A stretch of DNA of 64,000 bases, from assembly GCA_934444735.1 (NCBI GenBank), contig CAKSDE010000004.1, positions 128,591-192,590 of the forward strand. Reading direction: 5' to 3'. Made by a program: the position numbers and the translations under genes. Below, piece after piece: positions 15,612-25,042 of this stretch. Origin of the DNA: an uncultured Clostridia bacterium (GTDB taxonomy: Bacteria; Bacillota; Clostridia; UBA1381). The notes under the pieces are model-generated. The model was not told where the DNA came from. It searched no databases and saw only the letters and a program-made list of their open reading frames with translations. Each line of letters begins with the position of its first letter. The stretch's first letter is position 1.

Positions 15612-16562
15612 TTGCAGGATACAGAATATGCATATGCCGTGGCATATATAAAAACCCTTGAAAATAAGATGCTGACCCCCTCCGACATGGATTCACTTAT
15701 AAATGCCGAGAGCTTTTCAGAAAGTTTAAAGCTGCTCTCGTCAAAAGGTTATCCCGAGGGAACGGATATTGATGAGATAACCGAAAAAGAGCTTAAAAAA
15801 GCATGGGACGAGGTGCTTGACTGCACACCCGATGGCGCACCGCTGGATATTTTAAAATACAAAAATGATTTCCACAACTTAAAAACCATCCTAAAAGCAT
15901 TTATCGTAAATACCAATTGGGAAAAGCTTATATTATCGCCGTCGGTTGAAGATCCAAAAAAAATATACGAGGCGGTAAAGACCGCAAACTTCTCTGATTT
16001 GCCCGAGTTTTTGCGCGATGCGGCAAAGGGTGCGTATGAGATAATCACCAAAGAAAACGACGGTCAGAAAGCTGAAATATATATCGACAAAAAATCGTTT
16101 GAGGCAATTAAAAACGCGTGCCGCGGCAATGAATTTTTAGAGGAATGGGCAGAGACGAACATAGTCCTTACCGATTTTTTGATCGCACTTCGCGCATACG
16201 GCAAGAGCCGCGAATTTATTCGCAGTGCGTTTTTGAAAACCGACAAAATAAACCTTGACACATTAGCCGCAGCAGCCGAATCGGGTGTCGGTGCCGTCGG
16301 TGAGTTTATCGCTAAAAACGGATACACAGACGGTGCTGAGGCTTTAAAAAACTCGCTCGGTGAATTTGAGAAATGGTGTGAAAATAAAAAGACAGAGCTT
16401 TTGAAAACCCAAAAGCATCACTTTTTCGGATTTGAACCGATTATGGCATTTTTATTGGGTAAGGAAAACGAGGTTCAGGCAGTAAGAATCATACTTACCG
16501 CTCACAAGAACAATATCCCGAAAGATATTATCAGAGAAAGGATAGGTGAGCTGTATGTATAG
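15612..16562 (+). CDS. ntpC: V-type ATP synthase subunit C
   Basis: 316 aa, mostly helical, with the YAYAVAYIKTLENKMLT start typical of the AC39/subunit C family. It links the central stalk to the K ring. TTG start at 15612 after AGGGAGGG. Its last codons overlap the start of subunit F by 8 bp, so translation is coupled. Confidence 0.93.
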   Translation: MQDTEYAYAVAYIKTLENKMLTPSDMDSLINAESFSESLKLLSSKGYPEGTDIDEITEKELKKAWDEVLDCTPDGAPLDILKYKNDFHNLKTILKAFIVNTNWEKLILSPSVEDPKKIYEAVKTANFSDLPEFLRDAAKGAYEIITKENDGQKAEIYIDKKSFEAIKNACRGNEFLEEWAETNIVLTDFLIALRAYGKSREFIRSAFLKTDKINLDTLAAAAESGVGAVGEFIAKNGYTDGAEALKNSLGEFEKWCENKKTELLKTQKHHFFGFEPIMAFLLGKENEVQAVRIILTAHKNNIPKDIIRERIGELYV

Positions 16563-16872
16563 AATAGGCGTTATCGGTGATTATGAGAGCATATGCGGAT
16601 TTGCGGCGCTCGGAATTGATATATACGGTGCGGATAGTGTTGAAGATGCGGAGAAAACGCTAAAAAAACTTGCCGAGAGCGGATTCGGAATAATTTATAT
16701 AGCGGAAAACTATCTTGAAAAGATGCCGAAGGTACAGGAAAAGTATAAAGACAGCCTGATCCCTGCGATTATTCCGCTGCCGCTCGGTGCGGAACCGACC
16801 GGATTCGGAATCAGAAATGTTAAAAAGTATGTTGAACAGGCAGTCGGATCGGATATAATATTCGGCGAATAA
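16555..16872 (+). CDS. ntpG: V-type ATP synthase subunit F
   Basis: 105 aa with the family start YRIGVIGDYESICGFAALGI and the end-segment GFGIRNVKKYVEQAVGSDI. Start is ATG 16555, after AGGTGA at 16544-16549; an upstream GTG at 16546 is less likely. Subunit F sits on the central stalk and, with subunit D, couples rotation to catalysis. In E. hirae the equivalent is called NtpG; atpF is used elsewhere. Confidence 0.9.
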   Translation: MYRIGVIGDYESICGFAALGIDIYGADSVEDAEKTLKKLAESGFGIIYIAENYLEKMPKVQEKYKDSLIPAIIPLPLGAEPTGFGIRNVKKYVEQAVGSDIIFGE

Positions 16873-16913
16873 AGAGTGCGATATTTTCGCATTAAATAAA
16901 GGAGATAGAATAT

Positions 16914-18692
16914 ATGAGTGAAAGTAAAGGTGTTATAAAGAAGGTATCGGGGCCGCTGGTAATAGCCTCCGATATGTATGATGCAAATATGTATGACGTT
17001 GTACGTGTAAGCCGCCATCACTTAATCGGCGAGATTATAGAAATGCACGGCGATCTTGCATCTATCCAGGTTTACGAGGAAACATCGGGACTGGGCCCGG
17101 GAGAAGAGGTTATCTCGACAGGCGCGCCTCTAAGCGTGGAGCTCGGTCCGGGACTTATAAAGAGCATATACGACGGTATTCAAAGACCGCTTGACGCAAT
17201 CATGGAGATTGCCGGGACAAACCTTGAGCGAGGTGTTTCGGTACCTGCTTTAAAACGTGACGTCAAATGGGATTTTACAGCCTCGGCAAAGCCGGGTGAT
17301 AAGGTTTCGGGAGGAACCGTTTTAGGTACCGTTCAGGAAACAGATGTGGTTCTGCACAAGATTATGCTGCCGCCGAATATGAGCGGTGAGATTGTCGAGA
17401 TCAATAGCGGATCATACACCGTAACCGATGTTATCGGTAAAATCAAGACCGATAAGGGCGAAATAAAGGATCTGACGCTGATGCAGAAATGGCCTGTGCG
17501 TGTGGGACGTCCGTATAATAAAAAGCTCTCGCCTGATGTGCCGCTGGTTACGGGACAGCGTGTAATAGATACGCTTTTCCCGATAGCAAAAGGCGGCGTG
17601 GGAACTGTTCCGGGCCCGTTCGGCAGCGGCAAAACGGTAGTGCAGCATCAGCTGGCTAAGTGGGCAGACGCGGATATTGTTGTATATATCGGCTGCGGTG
17701 AGCGCGGAAACGAGATGACCGACGTTTTGAACGAGTTCCCCGAAATCCGTGACCCGAGAACGGGAAAAACTCTTATGGAGCGAACCGTTCTGATTGCGAA
17801 TACTTCGGATATGCCGGTTGCGGCGCGTGAGGCGTCTATCTATACCGGTATCACGATTGCGGAATATTTCAGAGATATGGGCTACAGCGTAGTTCTTCTT
17901 GCCGATTCCACATCGCGTTGGGCTGAGGCTTTGCGTGAGATGTCGGGACGTTTGGAGGAAATGCCCGGCGAAGAAGGATACCCTGCATACCTCGGAAGCC
18001 GTCTTGCAGGATTTTACGAACGTGCCGGACGCGTAACATCTCTCGGTAATGAAGAGCGTGAGGGAGCACTTAGTATAATCGGTGCGGTATCGCCTCAGGG
18101 CGGAGATATTTCCGAGCCGGTTTCACAGGCGACACTGAGAATTGTAAAGGTATTCTGGGGACTTGATTCGGCGCTTGCCTATAAGCGTCACTTCCCGGCG
18201 ATAAACTGGTTAAAGAGCTATTCACTGTACCTGGATTCGATGGCAAAGTGGTACGAAAACAACGTATCCGCCGATTGGATGCCTTTAAGGAACAGGATAA
18301 TGCATCTTTTGCAGGAGGAGGCAGAGCTTGATGAAATTGTAAGGCTTGTCGGTATGGACGCATTGAATGCGCATGACCGAATGAAGCTTGAGGCGGCACG
18401 CTCAATCCGTGAGGATTACCTGCATCAGGACGCTTTCCACGAGGTTGACACATATGCATCTCTTAAAAAACAGTGCATAATGATGCGATTGGTGCTTGAT
18501 TATTTTGATATGGCGACCACGGCACTCGATGAAGGCTGCAATGCCAATAAGCTTATAAATCTTTCGGCAAGAGAAAATATCGGCAGAATAAAGTATGTTC
18601 CCGAGGATAAGGTCGAGGCGGAATATGAGAATATAAAGGAAATGATTTCAAAGGAAATCGCCCAAATAAAATCTACAGATGAGGAGATATAA
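16914..18692 (+). CDS. ntpA: V-type ATP synthase catalytic subunit A
   Basis: 592 aa, full length. Walker A GPFGSGKT at residues 234-241, followed by VYIGCGERGNEM with the catalytic glutamate, then ADSTSRWAEALREMSGRLEEM and the long non-homologous insertion (about 110-200) that separates A subunits from F-type beta. It hydrolyses or makes ATP in the V1 head with subunit B. AAGGAGATAG precedes ATG 16914; two bases separate its stop from subunit B. Confidence 0.97.
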   Translation: MSESKGVIKKVSGPLVIASDMYDANMYDVVRVSRHHLIGEIIEMHGDLASIQVYEETSGLGPGEEVISTGAPLSVELGPGLIKSIYDGIQRPLDAIMEIAGTNLERGVSVPALKRDVKWDFTASAKPGDKVSGGTVLGTVQETDVVLHKIMLPPNMSGEIVEINSGSYTVTDVIGKIKTDKGEIKDLTLMQKWPVRVGRPYNKKLSPDVPLVTGQRVIDTLFPIAKGGVGTVPGPFGSGKTVVQHQLAKWADADIVVYIGCGERGNEMTDVLNEFPEIRDPRTGKTLMERTVLIANTSDMPVAAREASIYTGITIAEYFRDMGYSVVLLADSTSRWAEALREMSGRLEEMPGEEGYPAYLGSRLAGFYERAGRVTSLGNEEREGALSIIGAVSPQGGDISEPVSQATLRIVKVFWGLDSALAYKRHFPAINWLKSYSLYLDSMAKWYENNVSADWMPLRNRIMHLLQEEAELDEIVRLVGMDALNAHDRMKLEAARSIREDYLHQDAFHEVDTYASLKKQCIMMRLVLDYFDMATTALDEGCNANKLINLSARENIGRIKYVPEDKVEAEYENIKEMISKEIAQIKSTDEEI

Positions 18693-18694
18693 GT

Positions 18695-20065
18695 ATGCCT
18701 AAAGAGTATCGTACAATACAAGAGGTTGCGGGGCCGTTGATGCTTATAAAGGGCGTTGAGGGCGTAACCTATAATGAACTTGGAGAAATAGAGCTGGCAA
18801 GCGGTGAAAGACGCCGCTGCCGTGTTTTGGAGATTAACGGCGGTGATGCCTTGGTGCAGCTTTTTGAAAACAGCGCCGGAATAAATCTTTCAAACAGTAA
18901 GGTGCGTTTTTTGGGACACGGAATTGAGCTTGGCGTATCAAAGGATATGCTCGGGCGCGTTTTCGACGGACTCGGTCACCCAAAAGACGGCAAGGCGGAG
19001 ATAATACCGGAAAAGCGGCTTGATGTAAACGGTGTGCCGATGAATCCGGCAGCGAGAAATTACCCGGAGGAATTTATCCAGACAGGAATAAGCGCAATTG
19101 ACGGCTTGAATACGCTTGTGCGCGGACAAAAGCTGCCGATTTTCTCGGGAAGCGGTCTGCCGCACGCAAATCTTGCGGCACAGATTGCACGTCAGGCTAA
19201 GGTTTTGGGCAAGAACGAGAAATTCGCCGTTGTTTTTGCGGCGATAGGTATCACCTTCGAGGAGGCAAACTTTTTCGTTGAGGACTTTAAAAGAACGGGA
19301 GCAATGGAGCGAACCGTACTCTTTACAAATCTTGCAAACGACCCGGCAATCGAGCGTATCGCAACGCCGAGAATGGCTTTAACCGCAGCCGAATACCTTG
19401 CATTTGATCAGGGTATGCACGTTTTGGTAATCATGACCGACATCACGAACTATGCCGATGCATTGCGTGAGGTTTCGGCGGCAAGAAAGGAAGTCCCGGG
19501 AAGACGCGGATACCCCGGATATATGTACACAGACCTTGCCTCACTCTATGAAAGAGCAGGCAGATTAAAGGGTAAGGACGGAAGTATCACCTTGATTCCG
19601 ATTCTCACCATGCCGGAAGATGACAAAACGCACCCGATCCCCGACTTGACAGGATATATAACAGAGGGACAGATAATCTTAAGCCGTGAGCTTTACAGAA
19701 AGAATATTGCTCCGCCGATAGATGTTTTGCCGTCATTGTCACGTCTTAAAGATAAGGGTATAGGCAAGGGCAAGACCAGAGAAGATCACGCAAACACAAT
19801 GAACCAGCTTTTTGCGGCATATGCAAGAGGTAAAGAAGCGAAAGAACTGATGGTTATTTTGGGTGATGCGGCTTTGTCCGATATAGATAAGATCTATGCA
19901 AAATTTGCCGATGAATTTGAGAAAGAATATGTGTCGCAGGGGTATACCACCGACCGCAGCATAGAAGAAACGCTCTCTATCGGGTGGAAACTCCTGTCAA
20001 TCCTGCCGAGAAGCGAGCTTAAGCGTATCAAAGACGAGTATCTTGATATGTACTACGGTAAGTGA
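18695..20065 (+). CDS. ntpB: V-type ATP synthase subunit B
   Basis: 456 aa. It has the A/B fold but lacks a Walker A lysine (the loop reads FSGSGLPHANL), as expected for the non-catalytic subunit. MTDITNYADALREVSAARKE and PGRRGYPGYMYTDL are family signatures. It alternates with subunit A in the V1 hexamer. Confidence 0.97.
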   Translation: MPKEYRTIQEVAGPLMLIKGVEGVTYNELGEIELASGERRRCRVLEINGGDALVQLFENSAGINLSNSKVRFLGHGIELGVSKDMLGRVFDGLGHPKDGKAEIIPEKRLDVNGVPMNPAARNYPEEFIQTGISAIDGLNTLVRGQKLPIFSGSGLPHANLAAQIARQAKVLGKNEKFAVVFAAIGITFEEANFFVEDFKRTGAMERTVLFTNLANDPAIERIATPRMALTAAEYLAFDQGMHVLVIMTDITNYADALREVSAARKEVPGRRGYPGYMYTDLASLYERAGRLKGKDGSITLIPILTMPEDDKTHPIPDLTGYITEGQIILSRELYRKNIAPPIDVLPSLSRLKDKGIGKGKTREDHANTMNQLFAAYARGKEAKELMVILGDAALSDIDKIYAKFADEFEKEYVSQGYTTDRSIEETLSIGWKLLSILPRSELKRIKDEYLDMYYGK

Positions 20066-20076
20066 GGTGTTTTTAA

Positions 20077-20745
20077 GTGGCACAGTTAAATGTTAATCCG
20101 ACCAGAATGGAGCTTTCAAGGCTCAAAAAAAGCCTTGCTACCGCAATCCGCGGACATAAGCTCTTAAAGGATAAATGCGATGAGATGATGAGGCAGTTTT
20201 TGGACATTGTGCGCGAGAATAAAGTGCTGCGTGAAAGCGTGGAGAAAAAGCTTAACGATGCGAGCAACTATATGACGGTTGCAAGCTCGGCGATGAAAAA
20301 AGAAGTGCTGATGTCTGCGCTTTTGATGCCGAAACAGGGGGTAGAGCTGGAGGTTTCATCTAAAAATATCATGAGCGTGGATATTCCTGTTTTTACAACG
20401 CATACCAAATCGCAGAATACGAATGACATCTATTCTTACGGTTATGCGTATACCAAAAATGACCTTGACCGCGCGGTATCGCTTTTGTCGGAGGCGCTCC
20501 CGGATATGTTAAGGCTTGCCGAGAGCGAGAAAGCGGCACAAATTCTGGCGGGCGAAATCGAAAAGACGCGCCGCCGCGTTAATGCTTTGGAATATGTTAT
20601 GATCCCGAATTATCAGGATACCATAAAATATATAACGATGAAGCTTGATGAAAATGAGAGAAGCAATATCACAAGACTTATGAAGATTAAGGATATGATG
20701 ATCGCGGAGAATCTGGAAGAAAAGCATAAAAAAGAGGCATTCTGA
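20077..20745 (+). CDS. ntpD: V-type ATP synthase subunit D
   Basis: 222 aa, long N- and C-terminal helices forming the central rotor shaft; LNVNPTRMELSRLKKSLATA is the family start and RRRVNALEYVMIPN the conserved C-terminal part. GTG start at 20077 after AGTGAGGTG. Last gene of the operon, followed by a strong terminator. Confidence 0.96.
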   Translation: MAQLNVNPTRMELSRLKKSLATAIRGHKLLKDKCDEMMRQFLDIVRENKVLRESVEKKLNDASNYMTVASSAMKKEVLMSALLMPKQGVELEVSSKNIMSVDIPVFTTHTKSQNTNDIYSYGYAYTKNDLDRAVSLLSEALPDMLRLAESEKAAQILAGEIEKTRRRVNALEYVMIPNYQDTIKYITMKLDENERSNITRLMKIKDMMIAENLEEKHKKEAF

Positions 20746-20750
20746 TATAA

Positions 20751-20802
20751 AAAGAGCTTGAGTATAAAATGAATGTATTTTATGCTCAAGCTCTTTTTTA
20801 AG
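20751..20802 (+). terminator. Terminator of the V-ATPase operon
   Basis: AAAGAGCTTGAG... (20751-20770) pairs with its complement at 20777-20796, nearly 20 bp, and is followed by TTTTTT. A-rich sequence upstream could also let it act on the minus strand behind rmuC. Confidence 0.9.
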
Positions 20803-20873
20803 TTTACTTCAAGATATATTTCTTATTTGCTTTTATTTTAAAAAATAAATATATTCTTGTTTATCAGGAAAGC

Positions 20874-22136
20874 TTATTCCTCCTCCAACACCTCGTCAGC
20901 CTTTGCCTCGTCTAACTTTTCAACATCACGCAGCTTACGCTGTATCGCACGCGTGCGCACACCGACAAGCTTGTCAAGCTCGGTATTTGCCTGATTGATT
21001 CTCTGCTGCGTGGAGGCAAGGATTTTCTCGAATTTGTCAAATTCCGACTTGACGGCGCCGAGCACTGTCCAGACCTCCATAGAACGCTTTTGTATCGCGA
21101 CTGTCTTAAAGCCCATTTGCAGACTGTTTAAAAGCGCCGCCATGGTGCTCGGACCTACTATATTTATCCTGTATTCGCGCTGCAAAACCTCCACCATTCC
21201 GCAATTTACCGCCTCGGCATAAAGCCCCTCAAAGGGCAGAAACATTATCCCGAACTCGGTGGTGTAGGGTACCTCAATATACTTTTCGTGAATGTCCTTG
21301 GCAAAGCTCTTGATACGGCTTATCATAAGGGCTTTTGCGGCAGCGATCTTTTCGGTATCGCCCGAATCATATGCATCGCGAAGAGCGCTGTATGTATCGG
21401 CAGGAAATTTTGAGTCGATCGGCAGATATACAAATCCGCCCTCGTCCATCGGCATCTTTACCGCAAATTCCACCACGTTTTTGCTGCCCGGCTTTGTTGC
21501 GACATTTTCTTCGTACTGCTCGGGGGAGAGGATTTCTTTGAGTATTGCGCCGAGCTGGATCTCGCCTAAAATTCCTCTTGTTTTTACGTTTGAGAGTACT
21601 TTTTTTAAGTCACCCACACCCGCCGCGACTGTCTGCATCTCGCCCAAGCCTTTATATACCTGCTCCAGGCGCTCGCTTACCAGCTTAAACGACTTGTCCA
21701 TCTTGTCCTCCAAAGTCTTTTGGAGCTTTTCATCTACCGTCTGCTGCATTTTTTCGAGCTGCTTATTGTTGTCGCTGCGGATAATATCGAGCCGCTTTTC
21801 GATAGTGTCGCGCATTTGCAAAAGCCGTGCGGCATTGGTTTCTTCGAGGTTTTTCAGCCGCTCCTCCATATGCTGCATCGAGTTTGTAACGGTGGTATTC
21901 ATCGCGGCTTGCTTTTCGGTGATGTTTTTATCAAGCTCCGAAAAGCTCTTCGCCTGCATATCTCCCGTTTCCTTTTGGGTTTTTGTGAGCATTTCGCCCA
22001 ATGCCTTTACATTTGCGCGGTTTTCTTCGATAATGTCGCGCTTTGCATCGTTAAAATTTTCGCCCCTTCTTGTGAATATTATAACTATTTCCAAAACGAT
22101 TACAATCGCAAGAAGTGCTGCTGTTATTATTTCCAT
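20874..22136 (-). CDS. rmuC: DNA recombination protein RmuC
   Basis: 420 aa. An N-terminal membrane helix (residues about 3-22), a long coiled coil (about 40-165), then the conserved RmuC nuclease-like domain with GILGEIQLGAILKEIL, VYLPIDSKFPADTY and FLPFEGLYAEA. RmuC limits inversions at short repeats, probably by DNA cleavage. The ATG at 22136 has GGAGAT about 9 nt upstream. It is downstream of uxaC (15-bp gap), a chance pairing as far as can be told. Confidence 0.95.
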   Translation of the reverse strand: MEIITAALLAIVIVLEIVIIFTRRGENFNDAKRDIIEENRANVKALGEMLTKTQKETGDMQAKSFSELDKNITEKQAAMNTTVTNSMQHMEERLKNLEETNAARLLQMRDTIEKRLDIIRSDNNKQLEKMQQTVDEKLQKTLEDKMDKSFKLVSERLEQVYKGLGEMQTVAAGVGDLKKVLSNVKTRGILGEIQLGAILKEILSPEQYEENVATKPGSKNVVEFAVKMPMDEGGFVYLPIDSKFPADTYSALRDAYDSGDTEKIAAAKALMISRIKSFAKDIHEKYIEVPYTTEFGIMFLPFEGLYAEAVNCGMVEVLQREYRINIVGPSTMAALLNSLQMGFKTVAIQKRSMEVWTVLGAVKSEFDKFEKILASTQQRINQANTELDKLVGVRTRAIQRKLRDVEKLDEAKADEVLEEE

Positions 22137-22151
22137 AGTAGGTTATCTCCG

Positions 22152-23513
22152 TTAGAATTTAAAGTAGTTTTTAGCGTTTTTATAGCTTATCCCTTCGACA
22201 ATTTCCTTTAAATATTTTTCATCGTTCGGGTATTCGCCTTCTTCGACCCACTTGCCGATTAAGTTACACAAAATTCTTCTGAAATATTCGTGTCTGGGGT
22301 AGGATACAAAGCTTCTCGAATCGGTAAGCATACCTACGAATTTACCCAAAAGCCCCAAATTTGCAAATGCCGAAAGTTGAGCCTCCATACCGTCGCGGTT
22401 ATCGTTAAACCACCAGCCTGAGCCGAACTGAACTTTAGCCGCGTCGGGCGCTTTCTGGAAATTACCCATCATTGTTGCCAAAACATAGTTATCTTTCGGG
22501 TTCAGCGTGTATAAAATCGTTTTCGGCAGATTGTCGGTATATTCCAGGTGATTCAAAAATGCCGAGAGCTTTTCTGCTATACAAAGATCGTTTATCGAGT
22601 CAAAGCCTGTGTCCGCGCCGATTTTCTCAAACATTCTTTGGTTATTGTTTCTGAGCGCACCGATATGCAGCTGCATTGTCCAGCCATGGCGTGCATACGC
22701 TTTTGCACAGTATGCCAAAACCGCGGTCTTATAAATTTCAGCCTCCTCGGCGCTGATTTGTTCACCCGAAAGCTTTTTATCGAATACTTTATCCGCGTCA
22801 CCCAATGCAAAAGGCACGGTTTCGACCGAATGATCCGAAAGACGGCAGCCGACTTTGTCAAAATAATCCACTCTCTCGCCGAGCCAGCCCAAAAGCTCCG
22901 AAAAGCTCTTTACGCCGATCTTCTCAATATACGGAATAAATGTGTCTTTGTCTATGCCGATTGCCTTGTCGGGACGGAAGGTCGGCAGAACGGCTGTCGA
23001 AAAATCTTTCAGTGCCGTGTGGTATTCCAGTGTGTCCGCCGGATCGTCGGTTGTGCAGATTGTTTCGACATTCGAGCGTGTTATCAGATTTTTCGCACTG
23101 AACGAATCGTCTGCGAGCATCTCGTTGCACTTATCCCATACCTCTTTCGCATTCTCCGGTGTGAGTGCGTCCTCGATTCCGAAGTATCTTAAAAGCTCCA
23201 GGTGAGTCCAGTGATAGAGGGGGTTACCGATTAAGTAGGGCATAGTCTTTGCCCACATCATGAATTTTTCAAAGTCGGGAGCGGAGCCTGTTATGTATTC
23301 CTCGTCCACTCCGTTTGAGCGCATCTGACGCCATTTATAGTGATCGCCGCCCAAAAAGAGATCATAAGCGTTCTTGAATTTGTAATCCTCGGCTATCTGC
23401 TTCGGATCAAGGTGACAGTGATAGTCGATAATCGGCAGCTCCTTTGCGTATTTATGGTATAAATCATATCCTGTTTTGTTTTTCAGCATAAAATTATCTT
23501 TTATAAATTTCAT
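22152..23513 (-). CDS. uxaC: Glucuronate isomerase
   Basis: 453 aa, with family motifs YHCHLDPKQIAEDY, ETICTTDDPADTL, QLHIGALRNNN, GSGWWFNDN and LTDSRSFVSYPRHEYFRR. It converts D-glucuronate to D-fructuronate, and galacturonate to tagaturonate, in pectin and glucuronide use. Two starts are possible: ATG 23522 is only 1-2 nt from the AAAGGA site, while ATG 23513 is spaced about 10 nt, so 23513 is preferred. No other uronate gene is in the window. Own promoter upstream; the rmuC gene follows. Confidence 0.95.
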   Translation of the reverse strand: MKFIKDNFMLKNKTGYDLYHKYAKELPIIDYHCHLDPKQIAEDYKFKNAYDLFLGGDHYKWRQMRSNGVDEEYITGSAPDFEKFMMWAKTMPYLIGNPLYHWTHLELLRYFGIEDALTPENAKEVWDKCNEMLADDSFSAKNLITRSNVETICTTDDPADTLEYHTALKDFSTAVLPTFRPDKAIGIDKDTFIPYIEKIGVKSFSELLGWLGERVDYFDKVGCRLSDHSVETVPFALGDADKVFDKKLSGEQISAEEAEIYKTAVLAYCAKAYARHGWTMQLHIGALRNNNQRMFEKIGADTGFDSINDLCIAEKLSAFLNHLEYTDNLPKTILYTLNPKDNYVLATMMGNFQKAPDAAKVQFGSGWWFNDNRDGMEAQLSAFANLGLLGKFVGMLTDSRSFVSYPRHEYFRRILCNLIGKWVEEGEYPNDEKYLKEIVEGISYKNAKNYFKF

Positions 23514-23548
23514 GTTTTTCATTTCCTTTCAGATTTTATTTCCTATTA

Positions 23549-23577
23549 ATTCTATACTATTTATGTCGTTGTGTCAA
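23549..23577 (-). promoter_or_regulatory. Promoter of uxaC
   Basis: Minus-strand TTGACA (23572-23577), 17-bp spacer, TAGAAT (23549-23554). Confidence 0.75.
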
Positions 23578-23627
23578 GAGGATTTAAAGGTATCTCAAAA
23601 AAAAATAAAAAAATTTTTTTTATTTTT

Positions 23628-23655
23628 TGCAACCTTTTCGGGTTCTCAAAGGTAT
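23628..23655 (+). promoter_or_regulatory. Possible ECF-sigma promoter of the stalk-domain gene
   Basis: No sigma-A promoter fits here. TGCAAC (23628-23633) with 17 bp to GGTATT (23651) resembles extracytoplasmic-function sigma -35 elements of the AAC type. Inference only. Confidence 0.3.
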
Positions 23656-23724
23656 TATATATGAATGGGCCAATTCACAGAAGAAAAAATGACTCACAAA
23701 AAAATTTTGAAAGGATGATTATTT

Positions 23725-24816
23725 ATGAAAAAAAGAACCCTGACTTTAATACTTGCGGGAGCAATGCTTTTAACAACACCGGTATTTGCAAAAGACACAG
23801 AAGACGCTTTGGCAGAACAGCCGATACTCATAAGCGCACAAGTACATAGCGATATGTTACAGGACAGAGTTACACTGGATGAAATCGGAGAAGACTATCT
23901 GATTGTCACAACAAGCGAAAACATGAAGCTTCAGCTTAACATATATGATTCTACAATCCTCATAGACAGTGTTTCCGGAGATCCGATTGAGATTTCCGAT
24001 TTAAAAAAAGGCGACGAACTTGATATTACATACTCATCAATGATGACAAGAAGTCTCCCCCCTCAGACAAACACTTACATGATTGCAACAAATGTAAAAG
24101 AAGGCGGCGGAGTAAATCTTATAACCGTTGACGAAACAGCTGCTGATGAAGACGGGAATCTCAGAGTTACCGACAATGCCAAAAATATTGTTGTAACAAT
24201 CGCAAAAGATGCGTCGGTTAAGCCGTATAAAACCAAAAATATCGTAAAGCTCGATGATATTCAAAAGGGCAGCAAGATTTTGTGCTGGTACGACATGATG
24301 ACAATGAGCATTCCTGCATATGCATCAACCGATAAGGTTGTAATCGCTCAAGAGGCTGAGCCGATGGATTCGGATAACGCTATAGCATCGCGTCCCGATG
24401 AAAATGTACCGTTCGATCCCGATTTTACGGTCGGCTCCGAATTTGATTTAACTGTTAACGATCAGGATTTAGGCAAGTGCGATCTTCCGTATTATGATGG
24501 CGATACTTTAATGGTACCTTTGCGTAAAATAAGCGAAGCTCTCGGCTATAACGTAGGCTGGGACGCAGAAACAGGTGAAATAACCATTGACGCACATACG
24601 CAAACAGCAACTCTTTTCTCACGTACCAAAGAAATTAATATAGAAGGAAAGCTTAAGGCTATTAACTTAAACCGTAAAATCGAAAATGCAAAAGAAACAA
24701 TTATCAAAAACGGCTGCACTTTCGTTCCGGTAGAGTTCTTTAAAGAATTCATGAACGATGTTAGTGTAGACGGCACAAAGATAACCGTTGCGGCACAAAA
24801 AGCTGAAATTCAATAA
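23725..24816 (+). CDS. Secreted protein with copper-amine-oxidase-like stalk domain
   Basis: 363 aa. A clear signal peptide (MKKRTLTLILAGAMLLTTPVFA) with cleavage near residue 22. Residues about 40-215 are beta-rich with two similar segments (DELDITYSSMMTRSLP and SKILCWYDMMTMSIP), suggesting a duplicated domain. Residues about 235-355 form the 'copper amine oxidase N-terminal' stalk domain (MVPLRKISEALGYNVGWDAE, FVPVEFFKEF), a wall-exposed module in Clostridia with no oxidase activity. GAAAGGATG precedes the start. Function unknown; surface structural role likely. Confidence 0.85.
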   Translation: MKKRTLTLILAGAMLLTTPVFAKDTEDALAEQPILISAQVHSDMLQDRVTLDEIGEDYLIVTTSENMKLQLNIYDSTILIDSVSGDPIEISDLKKGDELDITYSSMMTRSLPPQTNTYMIATNVKEGGGVNLITVDETAADEDGNLRVTDNAKNIVVTIAKDASVKPYKTKNIVKLDDIQKGSKILCWYDMMTMSIPAYASTDKVVIAQEAEPMDSDNAIASRPDENVPFDPDFTVGSEFDLTVNDQDLGKCDLPYYDGDTLMVPLRKISEALGYNVGWDAETGEITIDAHTQTATLFSRTKEINIEGKLKAINLNRKIENAKETIIKNGCTFVPVEFFKEFMNDVSVDGTKITVAAQKAEIQ

Positions 24817-24841
24817 AAAAACTCCTATTTTATTCTATAGA

Positions 24842-24880
24842 TGGGGGAGCAAAAAGTGAAACTGCTTTTTGGATTCCCCC
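24842..24880 (+). terminator. First hairpin behind the stalk-domain gene
   Basis: GGGGGA...CAAAAAG (24843-24856) pairs with CTTTTTG...TCCCCC (to 24880); weak tail. Confidence 0.55.
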
Positions 24881-24895
24881 AATACCCCTAAAATC

Positions 24896-24938
24896 GTCCC
24901 GAAGCAAGTCTCCCCCTTGCTTCGGGACATTCCTTTTT
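24896..24938 (+). terminator. Strong terminator behind the stalk-domain gene
   Basis: GTCCCGAAGCAAG (24896-24908) pairs perfectly with CTTGCTTCGGGAC (24916-24928), then TTCCTTTTT. Confidence 0.85.
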
Positions 24939-24973
24939 AAAGGGAAATTTTTAAAATATTTGTTCGGCAAATC

Positions 24974-25002
24974 TTGTATTTTTCCATATAATGTGGTATA
25001 CT
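24974..25002 (+). promoter_or_regulatory. Promoter of the Eis-like gene
   Basis: TTGTAT (24974-24979), 17-bp spacer, TATACT (24997-25002). Confidence 0.65.
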
Positions 25003-25042
25003 TTAAAATAGAATGTTTGATATATTTTAAGGAGAGATTTTT

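Noticed and set aside
21292..22155. 287-codon plus-strand frame under rmuC
   Set aside because: Serine- and phenylalanine-rich shadow of the RmuC coiled coil; rmuC itself is certain.
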